Assembly (NCBI GenBank): GCA_007449985.2
Contig: VIIQ02000555.1
Span: forward strand, 558,001-622,000
Length of the DNA: 64,000 bases
DNA from: Desmodesmus armatus
Lineage: Eukaryota; Chlorophyta; Chlorophyceae; Sphaeropleales; Scenedesmaceae
Direction of reading: 5' to 3'
Shown here: piece by piece, positions 23,563 through 34,688 of the stretch
How positions within the stretch are numbered: position 1 is the stretch's first letter
Layout of the letters: every line of letters begins with the position of its first letter
Notes under the pieces: model-generated
What the model was told of the DNA's origin: nothing
Seen by the model: only the letters and a program-made list of their open reading frames with translations
Database searches by the model: none
Translations under genes and position numbers: made by a program

Positions 23563-24273
23563 ATGATGAACGCATCGAGCGACCGTCCTGCGGTCTATTT
23601 TCGCTATGCAAATGTTGGTACTATCAAGTTTGTTTGCAGGATCGACTCAGTCTCCCATAAAATAGTTGGTGTGACAGTGTTCAACAAGTGCAGCAGTGGG
23701 CACAACAAGCAGCGGGCACAGAAGTGAGTGACAGCACATGGTCCAGCCATTGCCTCAGCCTGGTATGTGTGCACTCAGCTGGCTGCCTGCTTGGCAGTCA
23801 TATGGCAAGCCAAGCCACTCACTGCTTGATCCGCCTTAAGGTTGCGCACCAAGCCGTATGACAGTTTTGAGGAGGCTGCACAGGCAGCGGTTGACCAAGC
23901 TGTGGAGAACGGCTCAAGCAATGAGAACCACACCAGCTATGTCCAGCTCCTGCAGGCCGCCAATGCCAAGGTAAGAAAGTGCATGTACAGCAGGAGTGCT
24001 GGGTATGGCCTAGCATCCTCGGGCCACAGCCCAGCACACCCTGTCTCCTGTGTGATTGTCCATTGACAGTGCTGCAGCTTGCATGATTGCAGAATGCCTC
24101 CCTGAGCCTGTGCTGGGTTCATGCCAACATCCCCTGCTCAAGCAGGCCCACATCATGCTTAGCTCAACAGTGATGTTGCGCCCTGCTACTTTGCCGCAGT
24201 TTGCAGCCTCTGCTGCGGGCAAGCACCAGCCCTCCCTGGCTGGAGGTGCAGCAGGGCCCACACAGCAGGGTGT

Positions 24274-24305
<32 letters not shown>

Positions 24306-26552
24306 GTGCGCCCCAGCACGTAGCACCTGCACAGTCAGCAGCGGCGGCGGCAGCAGCAGCAGGACTTGTGGCCTCCCTGCAGCAGCAGGGTGCACAGCTG
24401 CAGGGACAAGCAGCACCTCAGCGCACACCCTCAGCACAGGGTGAGTCAGGAATGGCAGGGTGCAATGCAGGAAGCCCCTCGGTGCGCAAGGGCTGTCGTC
24501 CCTTGTGCCTCCACAGCCACATTGCATGTTGTGCCTTTGTGGCGCTGTGTCTGAGACTGTGGTGCTTGTTTGTTGATGTTCACAGTGCCTGGCAGTCCTG
24601 CTGGCATCAGTGCGCTGCCTGCGGTGCCAGCGCTACCAGGAGCCTCAGCCCCTCCTGGCCGGCCACTTCAGCAGTCCCGCCAGCAGCAGATCCAAGCCCT
24701 GGCATCCCCCCCAGCTGTGGACGCCCTCAGTGAGGTAGGTGACTCAACACACGGTGGGGGTGTGACGCCCATGAAGCCGTCACACGCGCACTCACGCGTC
24801 ACCCCTCTGTCCTTTCCTGCAGACTCCTCAAGGCTCCTGCACTGCAGTGCAGGGCGATGCCATTGTCGCAGCACCCAGAACATGTTTAGGCAACTTCACA
24901 GCACCAGCAGGCCGCCACGCTTGCAACAGCCACTCACCCCTTCAAGCAGCATTGTGCGCGCCTGCACTCCCCACACCCTGCTGTGTTGTGGAGGCCACTG
25001 ACCATTGATCGATCGTGGTGTGGTGTGCAGGCACTGCGGCTGTACAGCCTTGGTGGCACCACCTTGTCTGCTGGTGCTGGCAGTGGAGGCGCCGCTGTTG
25101 GTGCAGCCGGTGGTGCAGCAGCACAGCAGGCAGCGGGAGCCAGGGCAGCACCTGCAGCAACGGCTGAGGGCGTCAGGGAGGGAGGAGGCAGCAGCAGCCA
25201 GCAGGTACGTCCGCCTGCGCACCATCCATCCCCTGCTTCCCACACCTTGTGTGCCCTCCATGCTTCATACCGCACAGCTTGCACTGTGTCTTGGCCTGAA
25301 CAGCGGCACATGCTCACCATTCATCTGCACAGTCACGATATGGTTTTAAAGGCAGGCACCGTGCTGCTGTGTGACGGGCTTGCCATGACCGCACTTGTAC
25401 CCTTGCTGGCTGCCTGTGCAGGTGTTGACGCAGCGGTGTGACTTCGCAGGTGGGTCAACGCCTTGACTGCATCACATCCAAACCAGCACATGCCAGGCTC
25501 ATAGGCATATGGCGGCAGTACAGCTGTCGCCAGGAGTGTGGTGCTTGTATGCAACACACTTTGAGTCACTCTGGATGCTGCGTTGTGAGGCTTTAAACCA
25601 GCCTACGTGGCGACAGTGCTCCATGCTTTGCCAGGCTCCTGGTGCTCTGCATGTATCGCATGCCCCCCTGGATCTCTCTACGCTGCTGCTGTTACTGGTG
25701 CTGAGAATATTGAGCAAGACCCTTCTCAGCTGCTGTTACAGGCATGCCCAGTGGCAAGAGAGCTGCTACTAGTAGAATGTTTGGTGTGCGATGAAGTGTG
25801 CCTTGCTGTCCTTTGTCTCTCCCGCTGCAGGCCCGTTGTCACCGCAGATGAACTGGAGCACAAACAGGCCTGTCCTGGGCCCCAGCAGTGTCCCCAACCT
25901 GAGTGCGTCTGTGGCTGGCGCGCCGGGCTACGGTGGCTGTTGCCGCAACGAGGCAGGCAAGGAGAACGCAGGTGGGTGTGCATGGTACCTGCCCCTGAAT
26001 GGTGTGCTAATCAGCCATGCTTGGCACTGCTGGCAGCAGTGCACCACACATGTTGACCTTGCACAGAGCTGCAGCCACTTCGCGAGCTACACCGCTTTGT
26101 CTGCTGACAGTGTTGGCCTAGACGTCATTGGCATTCGTTGATGCAGTGCTATGAGTCAACCAGCCTGCAGGGTCTGCATGGTGCCAACCTACACGTGCTC
26201 TGCTCCTTGTTTTGCAGGGCTCAGCTCCTTGCTTGCAGGGCTCAGCATCGGAGACTGTGTTGCCTCCCCTCTTCACAGCAGCAGCAGCAGCAGCGTGGCC
26301 AAGGTGGGCGCAGACAGCTCATTGGCAGTGGCAGGAGCTGGCAGCAGTGTCCCTGAGAAGGGCCCCCGCAGGCGGTGGGACAAGCCAGTGAAGCAGGAGG
26401 AGGAGGAGAGGCAGGAGCCCTGCTGGCTTACGCAGTGTGCCGCCAGCCCATCAGGCCAGCACCAGCAGAGGGGGAATGGGAGCACCCCTGGGCAGCCCAG
26501 TCCTCAGCAGCAGCGGAAGCGTGCCTGGAACAGCTCCACAAAGCTGTCATAG
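23563..26552 (+). CDS. Low-complexity nuclear-type protein with a possible divergent AP2-like N-terminus
   Basis: Exons in consistent phase: 23563-23723, 23841-23970, 24200-24440, 24586-24734, then 25031-25204, 25422-25449 (nine codons), 25831-25971 and 26218-26552. One more exon starts at 24823, but its end is unresolved. The N-terminal 95 residues read like strands (GTIKFVCRIDSVSHKIVGV) followed by a helix, PYDSFEEAAQAAVDQAVENG. The helix resembles the AP2/ERF helix (for example NSAHEAAVAYDQAAR in the gene at 47.7 kb), and an intron falls at the same place. The key GVR/WE-type AP2 residues are not evident, so this is only a suggestion. The middle is Gln/Ala/Pro-rich. The C-terminus has a basic GPRRRWDKPVK motif, a possible nuclear signal, then Glu-rich and Gln/Ser-rich sequence. 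A DNA-binding or other nuclear role is inferred, not shown. Confidence 0.6.
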
Positions 26553-27876
26553 GAGGGACGGAGTGGTGCTTTGTTTGTTGCTCCTGGTACAGTGTGGTGG
26601 TGGTGTTGAGTGTTGTTGGGCAGCAGCTCAACTGCAAGCTTCAGCTGCCTCAGCTGAGAGGTTGTCAGGCGTAGGTTTGTAGCTTGTTGCGGCTGGGCAG
26701 GTGCTGCGACGATGGCAGCAGGGGGGGTATGACTGCGAGGGATGGGAGTCGAGGGTTCTGGCAGGGTGGGGGGCGGTGGTTCACGACGGGGAAAAATTGG
26801 GTGCGGCTGCGTCCGCTCACGAATCCATGATGGCTTGAATGATGGGAATGTGGCTGAAATGATGAGTGAAGTTTTGCTGCATCGGCTGCAGTGATACTTT
26901 GTTTTGTACTGCCAATACTGCGTGGTGTGCTGTGCGGTGCTGCCAACTGTTGTTGGCTGCTGCCACAGCAGAAATGTGTTGGGCTTGCATGCCCCAAGGG
27001 ATGGGATGGTGTGCTTGGCACCATCAGTTATAAGCCTTGCGCGTGTGGTGACTAGTCTTGACTTGACTTCAGCTGCCTGGTGTGTGTTATGTTTTGACAC
27101 AGAGAGTGCAGGGAGAGTACATGTGTGTATCTGTGTGTTGCCAAAGAATGTGGAGACTGGACTCCGCGTCAACTTGACCCAACTGCCTGGTCAGCCGTGC
27201 CATGGTGACAATCAAACACAAATCAAGCATGGAGCCTGAATCACGCACACAAGGATTCCTTGCACCGAGCCACGCAGGCAAAGACGGCAGTGTGGCTGCT
27301 GCTCAATGTGCTGGCCAACAACTTGTGGTATCTGAAGGGGTTGCAGTTACTATCCAAAGTTCTTAGCAAGGTGCCCATCACTTTGCTTCCCATGAGCAAT
27401 GCTTTCCCTTGTCAAACAACATTCACCAAACAAAGTCCTATCTTCCTGCTCTGCTCTCTCTGGTTACCAGGCTAGCCGGCAGCCAACACAGGGGCATGCA
27501 ACACCACATCAACAGACCCTACAGTGAGGCTGTCCAGATGCCGCATCTGACGGTCACGTCTGCGCGCATGCCGCATGCAGTCTCTGCCTTGAGGACAGGA
27601 TGCCACAGCTGCACAAAGCCTGCCCACAACGACACAGGCAGCTTGCCACAGCTGCACCCCAAGCCAGCAAGTGCTCTCTCTGCCTCTCAGCACCGTGATT
27701 GCCAGTGTGCAGGAACTGCTGCTCCTCATCCACACCAGCTTCTGGGGTGCTATCTGACTCGGCTGCTGTAGCGGTTGGTAGCAGTAGGCCCGCCAGCAGG
27801 TCGTTGTTGGCTGTGGTGTCACCGCAATGCCTTGAACAGCCCTACAGCATAGCCCACCTCGGCTGCTGCAATACAC
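26553..27876. other. 3' flank of duplicated gene, copy B
   Basis: It matches 17484-18870 and 19394-19520 of copy A. No conserved coding frame is seen. A 253-codon minus frame crosses it but is not kept in copy A. Confidence 0.45.
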
Positions 27877-28007
27877 CTTTTGGGGGCCTCTGTTGATAGC
27901 CTCCGCCATCCCCAGTATAGCTGATTCCAGGCTGGTTTGAACCACAAGACCCTTGCTTATCACTGTGCTGATGGCGTCTCCCGTGTTATCAGCTGCGCCA
28001 CAGGCCC
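27877..28007 (-). other. Exon-like minus-strand segment next to the duplication edge
   Basis: Bounded by a CTGCAG acceptor and a GTGTAT donor, it reads ADNTGDAISTVISKGL, then LESAILGMAEAINRGPQK, a protein-like amphipathic sequence in a frame opening in phase 1. In the other frame the same acceptor gives a short terminal exon (16 codons to a TGA at 27960) that would fit in phase as the last exon of the pyrophosphorylase upstream. Which use is real is unknown. Confidence 0.3.
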
Positions 28008-28237
28008 CTGCAGGCAGACAGACAGAACCAGCAATGGCACTCAAGCCACACCCTGTGACCCACTGCACCCCGTCACGCACTTGCAATGGGCCCTGACTTT
28101 TAGTCAATACACCATAGTGAGAAGGCATATCAATCCTTGCTTGGCACTCGCGGTAACACACTCGTGTGTCAACACACAGGCAAGCGACGGTTGCTGACAT
28201 TTCCCCCCTCCTTACAGCATTTGATGCATGCACACAC

Positions 28238-31200
28238 CTGCAGTGTAGCCCCCTGCACGAGCTCCTTCAGGCCCTCTCCAGCATATGACACCAGTGGTGC
28301 CACCTCCACGCCCTCACAGCCCGCAGCCAGCTGGCCCCCAGCAGCAGCCACCCAGCGTGCACCCTGGGCCAGCATGGCGGCCCGGGCAGTGTCTGGTGAG
28401 TCTGTGGCACTGCCTGGAGCATTCTTCACTGCTGCAAAGTGGTCCTCACGCGCAACCTGCGCACAGGCAAATGCACGCATACATGTACACTTTCGATGCA
28501 GCGTTTGAGTCAGCTGTTGCCCGCCAGCTGCTGATGATGCAAGCACACGAGTGCCTTCAGAAGGAAAGGAAGGAAGATGATTGCACTCACAGGGAAGTGT
28601 TTGGGTACACTGCCCAGCTTGAGTTGGGCTGTCAAGGTTGGGCGACCAGCACACACACCTCATGCGCTGCTATGACACAACCCAGCAACTCCAACCCAGC
28701 GGGTCCCACCTCAAACAAGGTAGTCTTGTCGGCAGTGTGGAATGGGTCAAAGATGAACATCTCCAGCTTCAGTCCCGGCACCTTTACACCACCCTTGGCA
28801 GGTATCTGCTTGTGTGCGATGTGGTACACAGCGGCTGTGCGCAGGTGCTGTGCTGCTGCCACCAGCCATGACACTGAGAAGTAGTGCATGCAGATGTTGC
28901 TCCAGTTGTAGTATAAGGTGCCTGTGGCGGGGTTGGTGGCGCTGGCAGTGGCGGGGTCAAGCTCTGAATACTCCAGCACCTGCAACAGCAAGAAATTGGG
29001 GGCTGGGTGGGGTCAGGCAAACTTGGTCACAGCCAAAGTTGGTCACAGGTGACGAGGCCGGCTGCCAACACACAGAAGCGTGCATGTGCCTTGTCTTTGT
29101 TACATTGACACAAAAAAGTCTGAGTATGTTGTGAGGACTCGACGCACTGTGTTGCTGACTGCACCCTGTGCTTTGATATGGTTGATGCATGCCGCTTGCC
29201 TGGCGCCCCTCTCACCTGCAGCTTGCCAGCCTCATCTTGTGCAAACACGCCAACCTTCTCCTCAGGATAAGCCTTGGCTAGTGTACGAGCGCCCAGCTGA
29301 CTGCCCCGCGCATAGCAGCAGCCGACAAACTCCGGGTCCGCCACGCGTGCAAGGATGTTGTCCACACAGACCACGTCCAGGGCTTCCACCCCACGGGCTG
29401 ACATGTCAGCCAGTGTGCCGGAGGTTTCTAGGGCGGCATACAATCCACCGTTGCCGTCTGGAGCCTTGGCGACCTGGACAGGGGCGATGTGTGAAGTGAG
29501 ATTGGTATGTGCATTGTGGGGGGTGTTTGGGTGTGAGGGTGTTCGGCTGGCCCAGGATGCAAGTGCACAGAACATGTGAGTGCACAGAACATAATCCGTT
29601 CAACGGGCCTTTTTGCCATGTGTATTGCCTAGATAGAGAGAAAGCCCGGGGAGTACCGCAGGAAGGCGATCAGGTTGTGTTGGCATATTTATGCACTGCA
29701 ATCCTTCCTACTGGGCTAGTTGCCCTTGCGCGTGCACAGAGGTGTGTTTCGGCCATACTTCCAGGGCCTACCTTGCTGGATGTCTCCATGATGACTGCCC
29801 CCTGCTCTGTCAAGCAAGGCAGGAAGCCCTGCTGGAAGAACCTGACCTGGTCAGGCTGCAGGCCAAAGAAGTTGTGCTGCGTGAAGTGGTCTCTGCGAGG
29901 GTAACAGGTGCGCAGAGGGAATACCATGCAGGAAAGGGGAGGTGTTGGGCGTGCTGTGGTTGTGAGTCGGCACTGACAAGCCGATCAAATGGTGCGATAG
30001 ACGATGATCCTGTGCAGATGGCGTTGCACCCCAACCTCACCAATACCGCTGCAAGTGCATGTCCAGGGGCGTGCCCCCCCCCCCCCCCGGGCAGGTGGCC
30101 AGCCAACCACCGCACCAGACACACACACAGACGACTGCGCCGACTTTGACACCCGTTCACTGCAGCGGCAGGTGTGAAACGGCTCATCTGTGCTGGCCAA
30201 CAACGCCAAGCTGACAAAACAAGGGCATGGCCCAAGTAGTGTGTGGAGTGCAGGGTGGTGGTCAGCATACTGCTGACACGCCACTGTACCAGAAGTGCGT
30301 TGCTTTGACTCAACCTCAGAGTCTAAGCACTCACAGTGTGTCCTGGTGTGTGAAGGGGCTGGTCATGATGTACCAAGGCACCGGCACAGACTGGCCTCCC
30401 GCTGCATTTGCTGCCAGCCGCTGCACTGCCAACAAGCGCTCTGCATGGAGTTGGAACAGGGACTTGTGGGAGGGCAGCCCCACATCATAGCAGCCCTGTA
30501 CAGCAGCAGGTTGGCCGGCAGAAATGTACATGTCAGCGTATGTGTATCCAAACAGCCACAACTAGTCAAGCGTGTTGTATGTATAGTCACAACAGGCTGC
30601 TGCAAACCCTATGCAGGCATGCAGCATACAGCATGTTTGAGACCTCCTGGCATCACAGGCCCCGGCGAGCTGTAGTGTGACTGGGCGACTGCTGTTTCTT
30701 GTTGTGTTGATAAGCCCTCAACAAGGCAGGCTACAGCTGGCCTGGCAGGCTGCCGCTCGCAGTGCCCACCTTTGGCAGTGAGCTACCTAGCCGTGTGCCT
30801 TGACCACCAGCCAGCAGCAGCACACCACCTTGCCCTGCAGCAGCACAACAAACAAATAGGTTTTTATTCAAAAAGCGATCCAGCCATGTCCAAATTGACC
30901 CTGGCTTGCTCCGGCATACAACAGATGTCAGTGGCAGCTCTGTTCAGCTCTGTTTCTTGGCGTGCAATCAGTCTGGCAGACATTCTCGTGGGGTGAGGGA
31001 TCCAACCCTGCAGCCATGCAGACACAAGCGAGGGACCACAAGGGGCCTTGAGCCGGTGCCTTGTCAACACGTTGGAAGCAACACCTGAAAACGTCTGCCG
31101 GTTTGCCTGTCACAGTGTTGGTGCCTCCCCTACCTGGGCAAGCAGCTGCAACCCCAGTTTCTGCCACTCAGACTTCTGCTGCGCAGTAGTGTCCTGAAAA

Positions 31201-31821
31201 TCACAGCAAGTCACAGGTCACAAGGAGGGGTACTAGGTGCAGGATGGTGTCAAGTGATGGTCCATGGCATGTTTGCTGCCTGCATGCCTTCCCTTTATAC
31301 AACTGCAGGAACCATCCCTACAGCACGGCGTATTTCAAATGATAATGCTGCCACTGCTGGCCATTTGGGGCACACTGGTGGGGGTCTGAGCAAGCAGCCC
31401 CTTACTTGCAGTGTCACTGCATTTGTGACGGGCTGGCACTTCGAGTGCACGGCCGCTGCTGCTGCTTGACTGGCTTGCAGTGCTTTCTTGATGAACTTGA
31501 AATCCAGTCCCTGCAAAAGCAGAAGGCAGCGGCCGGCAGTGCGGCAGGAGGTGAGGCTGTGGGTTTTTTGGCACCTGCTTTTTGTGTGTGTGTGTGTGTG
31601 ACAGTTGCATGCATGCCTGTTGCTGCATTGTACAGGCCGGTTTATTGAAGGCTCTGAACACAAAAGCAAGCCTATATGCTGACCTGAAGGTCGTCTGCCA
31701 GCTGTTGCTGCTCAGTGGTGGCGAGACTGGCCCAGTCTTCCAACAGGTGTTGCTGCCCGGCAGCTTCACATAGCTGTTGCAAGTGCTGGTAATTGTCAAC
31801 AGAAGTAGCAGCAGCAGCCAT
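28238..31821 (-). CDS. UAP1: UDP-N-acetylhexosamine pyrophosphorylase (UAP1 type), one-base frame break
   Basis: Nine exons: 31821-31684, 31510-31406, 31193-31134, 30834-30770, 30495-30335, 29892-29772, 29473-29216, 28979-28710 and 28456-28238. The protein makes UDP-GlcNAc (or UDP-GalNAc) from UTP and the sugar-1-phosphate for glycosylation and wall or anchor glycans. Hallmarks in order are LAGGQGTRLGSSLPK (uridine-binding loop), YDVGLPSHKSLFQLHAER, WYIMTSPFTH, FFQQGFLPCL, KAPDGNGGLYAAL, VDNILARVADPEFVG, YSELDP and LVSYAGEGLKELV. All joins keep phase except exon 4: it is 65 bases, where 66 are needed between its phase-0 neighbours. The frame break lies just before LAGGQG. This is either a sequencing error or a real inactivating lesion. 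The last short exon is unresolved, with one candidate at 28007-27960. The gene starts head-to-head with the DUF2358 gene. Confidence 0.9.
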
Positions 31822-32455
31822 CTTGGCTTTAGGGAATGAAACAGACTGCAAGCAACGCTGTAGTGATCTTGACGTGATCTGAGCGCTTGAGCGTGAGGTG
31901 GTGAATGTGAATTGCATACGAGTCCTTGCAGTTATTGCCGACACAGGGGGTCAACTGTGTTGTGTACACCAGGTCTTGCAGTGGGCACTGCAGCAGACAG
32001 TGGCAGTCCCGGAGGTTTACTGGGTAGGTCACAGGGGGGACCAGTTGATGGGCCTGCAATACATACGAATTGACTGCTGCATCACTAATTCGAAATTTGC
32101 TGTACCACGCAGATTTCAAGCTGCCTATTGTTAACTGGGGAGGCATCCAGCATATGCTTGGGGACGTGACACCAGTGTGTGGGTGGCGGGAGTAGTACTC
32201 TGGTGCAGACCAGCCAGACAGGCACAGTAAGCAGCATATTGTTCAATAGTGATTGTCAGTGATCACAATGTTTTGGCTGGGCAACACACAGGTGGTTGTT
32301 ACTCATTAGGTCATTGGTTGAACCTCCCTTAGCCAAGGTGCTCACCACCCAGTCGACAACCAGTTGCAAAGCATTTCGGAGCTTATCACTACGTCTTCTG
32401 CGTCGTTTCCAGCCGCTCACATCCCGTTCAGCTTGCCCTCCCAGTCATCGCATCC
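31822..32455. promoter_or_regulatory. Divergent promoter region (UAP1 / DUF2358)
   Basis: It is 634 bases between two start codons facing away from each other, so it should hold both promoters and 5' UTRs. No coding exon is seen, and no motif could be assigned. Confidence 0.55.
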
Positions 32456-34688
32456 TTGTCGTCGTTCTCGGCCTGTGTCGTCGTCACGAGCATGAAACAG
32501 CTTGCTCCCAGCAGTATGGGGCGTGGCTTGAGGTCGCACACCGGCTGCAATGCAACCAGTGCCACCCACCCCTGGACTGCCACACACAGACTGCCACAAA
32601 CAGCAAGGGCCCCAGCCAGGACGGCCTGCAGAGCATCTGCAGCGACTTTGGAGTCTATCAGCGTAGCAGACAGCTGCAATGAGCGCTCGGGGCTACCAGC
32701 AGACCCCTCATCAGCATGCAGCACCAGCAGCAGTAGCAGCTCGAGCTGGTCTTACCGCATGGCATTTGAGAGGCTCTATCAGCTCAGCCCTGTGCTTGGC
32801 AGCGCCCAGGACAGCATCAGCGACCATCTATGGTCGCATGGGCTGTTCCTGGTGTCTGTGGATGAGAAGCCCAAGACAACTCCCCCAACCAAGGGGCCAG
32901 GAGAGAAGAGCCCAGACTACTATGCAAACGTTGGTGATGCTATCCGCACTCTGCGCGAGGACATACCACGTCTGTTTACACAGGACCTCAACTGTGAGTG
33001 TCAACAGCAGGGGACGGGGTGGTTCTTTGGGCTGGGTGGGGCGCCAGCAACACCACCAAGCAGCTGTGTTGCATGAGAGAAGCGATGGTAAAGAGCAACT
33101 CATGCATAACATTGAAACACATGGTGCTTGGGGATTGATGAATGCTTGCAGGTCAGCTATGCCTGCTTGACATCTAGCTGCAGAGCTGTTAGCAGCATGA
33201 CACACCTCTGTGGTGCAGCGGTGTAGCCACGCTCGGTGTGTGTCCATGTGCTTGCATATTCAGGCCAAGCCCACACAGCAAGCAGCAAACACCAGCACGT
33301 AGGCAGCACATTGATGCAGCGTATGTCATGTGTCGTCAGCAGTCCCCTCTTCCTGAGTCCCCTCTTGCTGACTCCCCCGCTGACTCACCACCCAAATCCC
33401 AACCCCCCTGCAGACGAGATCTACCGGGATGACATAACCTTCCGGGACCCCCGCAACAGCTTCAGCGGCATGAAGAACTATCGCACCATCTTCTGGAGCC
33501 TGCGCTTCCACGGCCGCATTTTCTTCAAGTCGCTGTATGTGGAGGTGCGGCGCATCTGGCAGCCCTCTGACGGCGTCATCAGCATGCGCTGGACCGTGCA
33601 CGGGGTGCCGCGGGTACCCTGGGAGGCTGAGGGTACCTTTGACGGCATCAGCACATACAAGCTGGACAGCGACGGCAAGATCTACGAGCACGCAGGTGAG
33701 AATATTAGAGTGGAGTGGGTGGCGTGTGCGACCTACCAACACTGGTCAGGGCTCTCAGCAGCAGCTTACAGAGTGGTAGCAAATAGTGCAAAAAAGTAGC
33801 GAGCAGGGGAATGCAGGCATGGTGTGGACGCAGCGAAAAGAAGGACATCAGTAGTCAGTGCAGCGCTGCTTTTCACATGGTCGCGGAAGCAGAGGATGTG
33901 GCAGAGGAAGGTGTGGCAAGCCGTTTTGCATGACCGGCAGCACGCCGGTGTGGTGGGGATCTCTGCTGTTGGTGAGTGCATGTTAGCTGCTGATGGTGTC
34001 TGCTGCCATTGTGTGCCGCTGCTGTTGCCGTCCTGCAGTGGACAACGTCATCTTGAGGGACCCTCCAATGCAGGGCGTGCCCTTGCTAGCAGGGCTCAAC
34101 CTGGTGCCCAGGCTGGGGGGTTCAGCACAGCAGCCATGCCCAGGTGAGCACGGGACACCGGCGACAGCACAGGCACACACTCTGCAGCAAACTACTGCTG
34201 CAAACTACTGCTGCAATACTTTCAGCAACGACGGCGCTCGGCAGGTGCAGGCGAAGCTCAGCCTTTGGAGTTTGATAGCAACAGCCATGCTGTATTGTTG
34301 TGTGCATGTTGTGCAACTGCCCTGCAGACATTTTCTTTTGTCAATTAGTCGGTCCATGTTTGGAGTGGGACGTCAGGTCTTGGCATGCAACACGTGACCG
34401 ACCCGTGGGCTGTACTGTGCCATGCTGTGCTGTACAGGTGCCTGGTTCCGTGGTCTGGAGGAGGGCGCTGCAGCAGCAGCAGCCTCAGCTGCCAATGCCG
34501 CTGCCAACACCATCGACAGCAGCAACAGCTGGCTAGCAGCAGTTGTGCATTTCAGCTGGGTACACCTGTATGCAGCGTCACTGGGCACGCTGCAGCTGCA
34601 GGCAGCAGGGCAGCTGGTGCCAGCCACAGCAGCAGCAGGCGGCCATAGCTCGGCAGCAGCAGGCAGCACAGTAGGAGAATCCGCGTAA
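32456..34688 (+). CDS. DUF2358 (NTF2-like) protein, probably plastid-targeted
   Basis: Four exons in phase: 32456-32993, 33414-33695, 34039-34143 and 34438-34688, giving 391 residues. The core matches DUF2358 of plants, algae and cyanobacteria: EIYRDDITFRDPRNSFSG, then NYRTIFWSLRFHGRIFFKSL, RIWQPSDGVISMRWTVHGVP and GKIYEHAVDNVILRDPP. This is an NTF2-like cone fold of unknown biochemical function. The first 100 residues are rich in Ser, Thr, Ala and Arg with few acidic residues, as expected for a chloroplast transit peptide; conserved sequence begins about residue 102 (MAFERLYQL). The C-terminus is an Ala-rich tail. The start is the first ATG of the open frame; a second in-frame ATG lies 12 codons later. 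No catalytic motif can be named. Confidence 0.88.

Larger units (their letters stand above)
21110..27880. repeat. Segmental duplication, copy B
   Basis: This is the second unit of the tandem duplication, in the same orientation as copy A. It carries the same order of parts: decayed exon, minisatellite, small minus-strand gene, plus-strand multi-exon gene, and 3' flank. About 1.6 kb of unique DNA separates the units. Copy B keeps the plus-strand gene in frame. Confidence 0.93.

Noticed and set aside
11690..27880. Retrotransposon origin of the duplicated unit
   Set aside because: No reverse transcriptase, integrase, LTR or poly-A tail was seen, and introns are kept in both copies.
27472..28233. 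253-codon minus frame
   Set aside because: Most of it lies in the duplicated 3' flank and is not kept open in copy A; only the short exon-like part at 27877-28007 was retained as a possibility.
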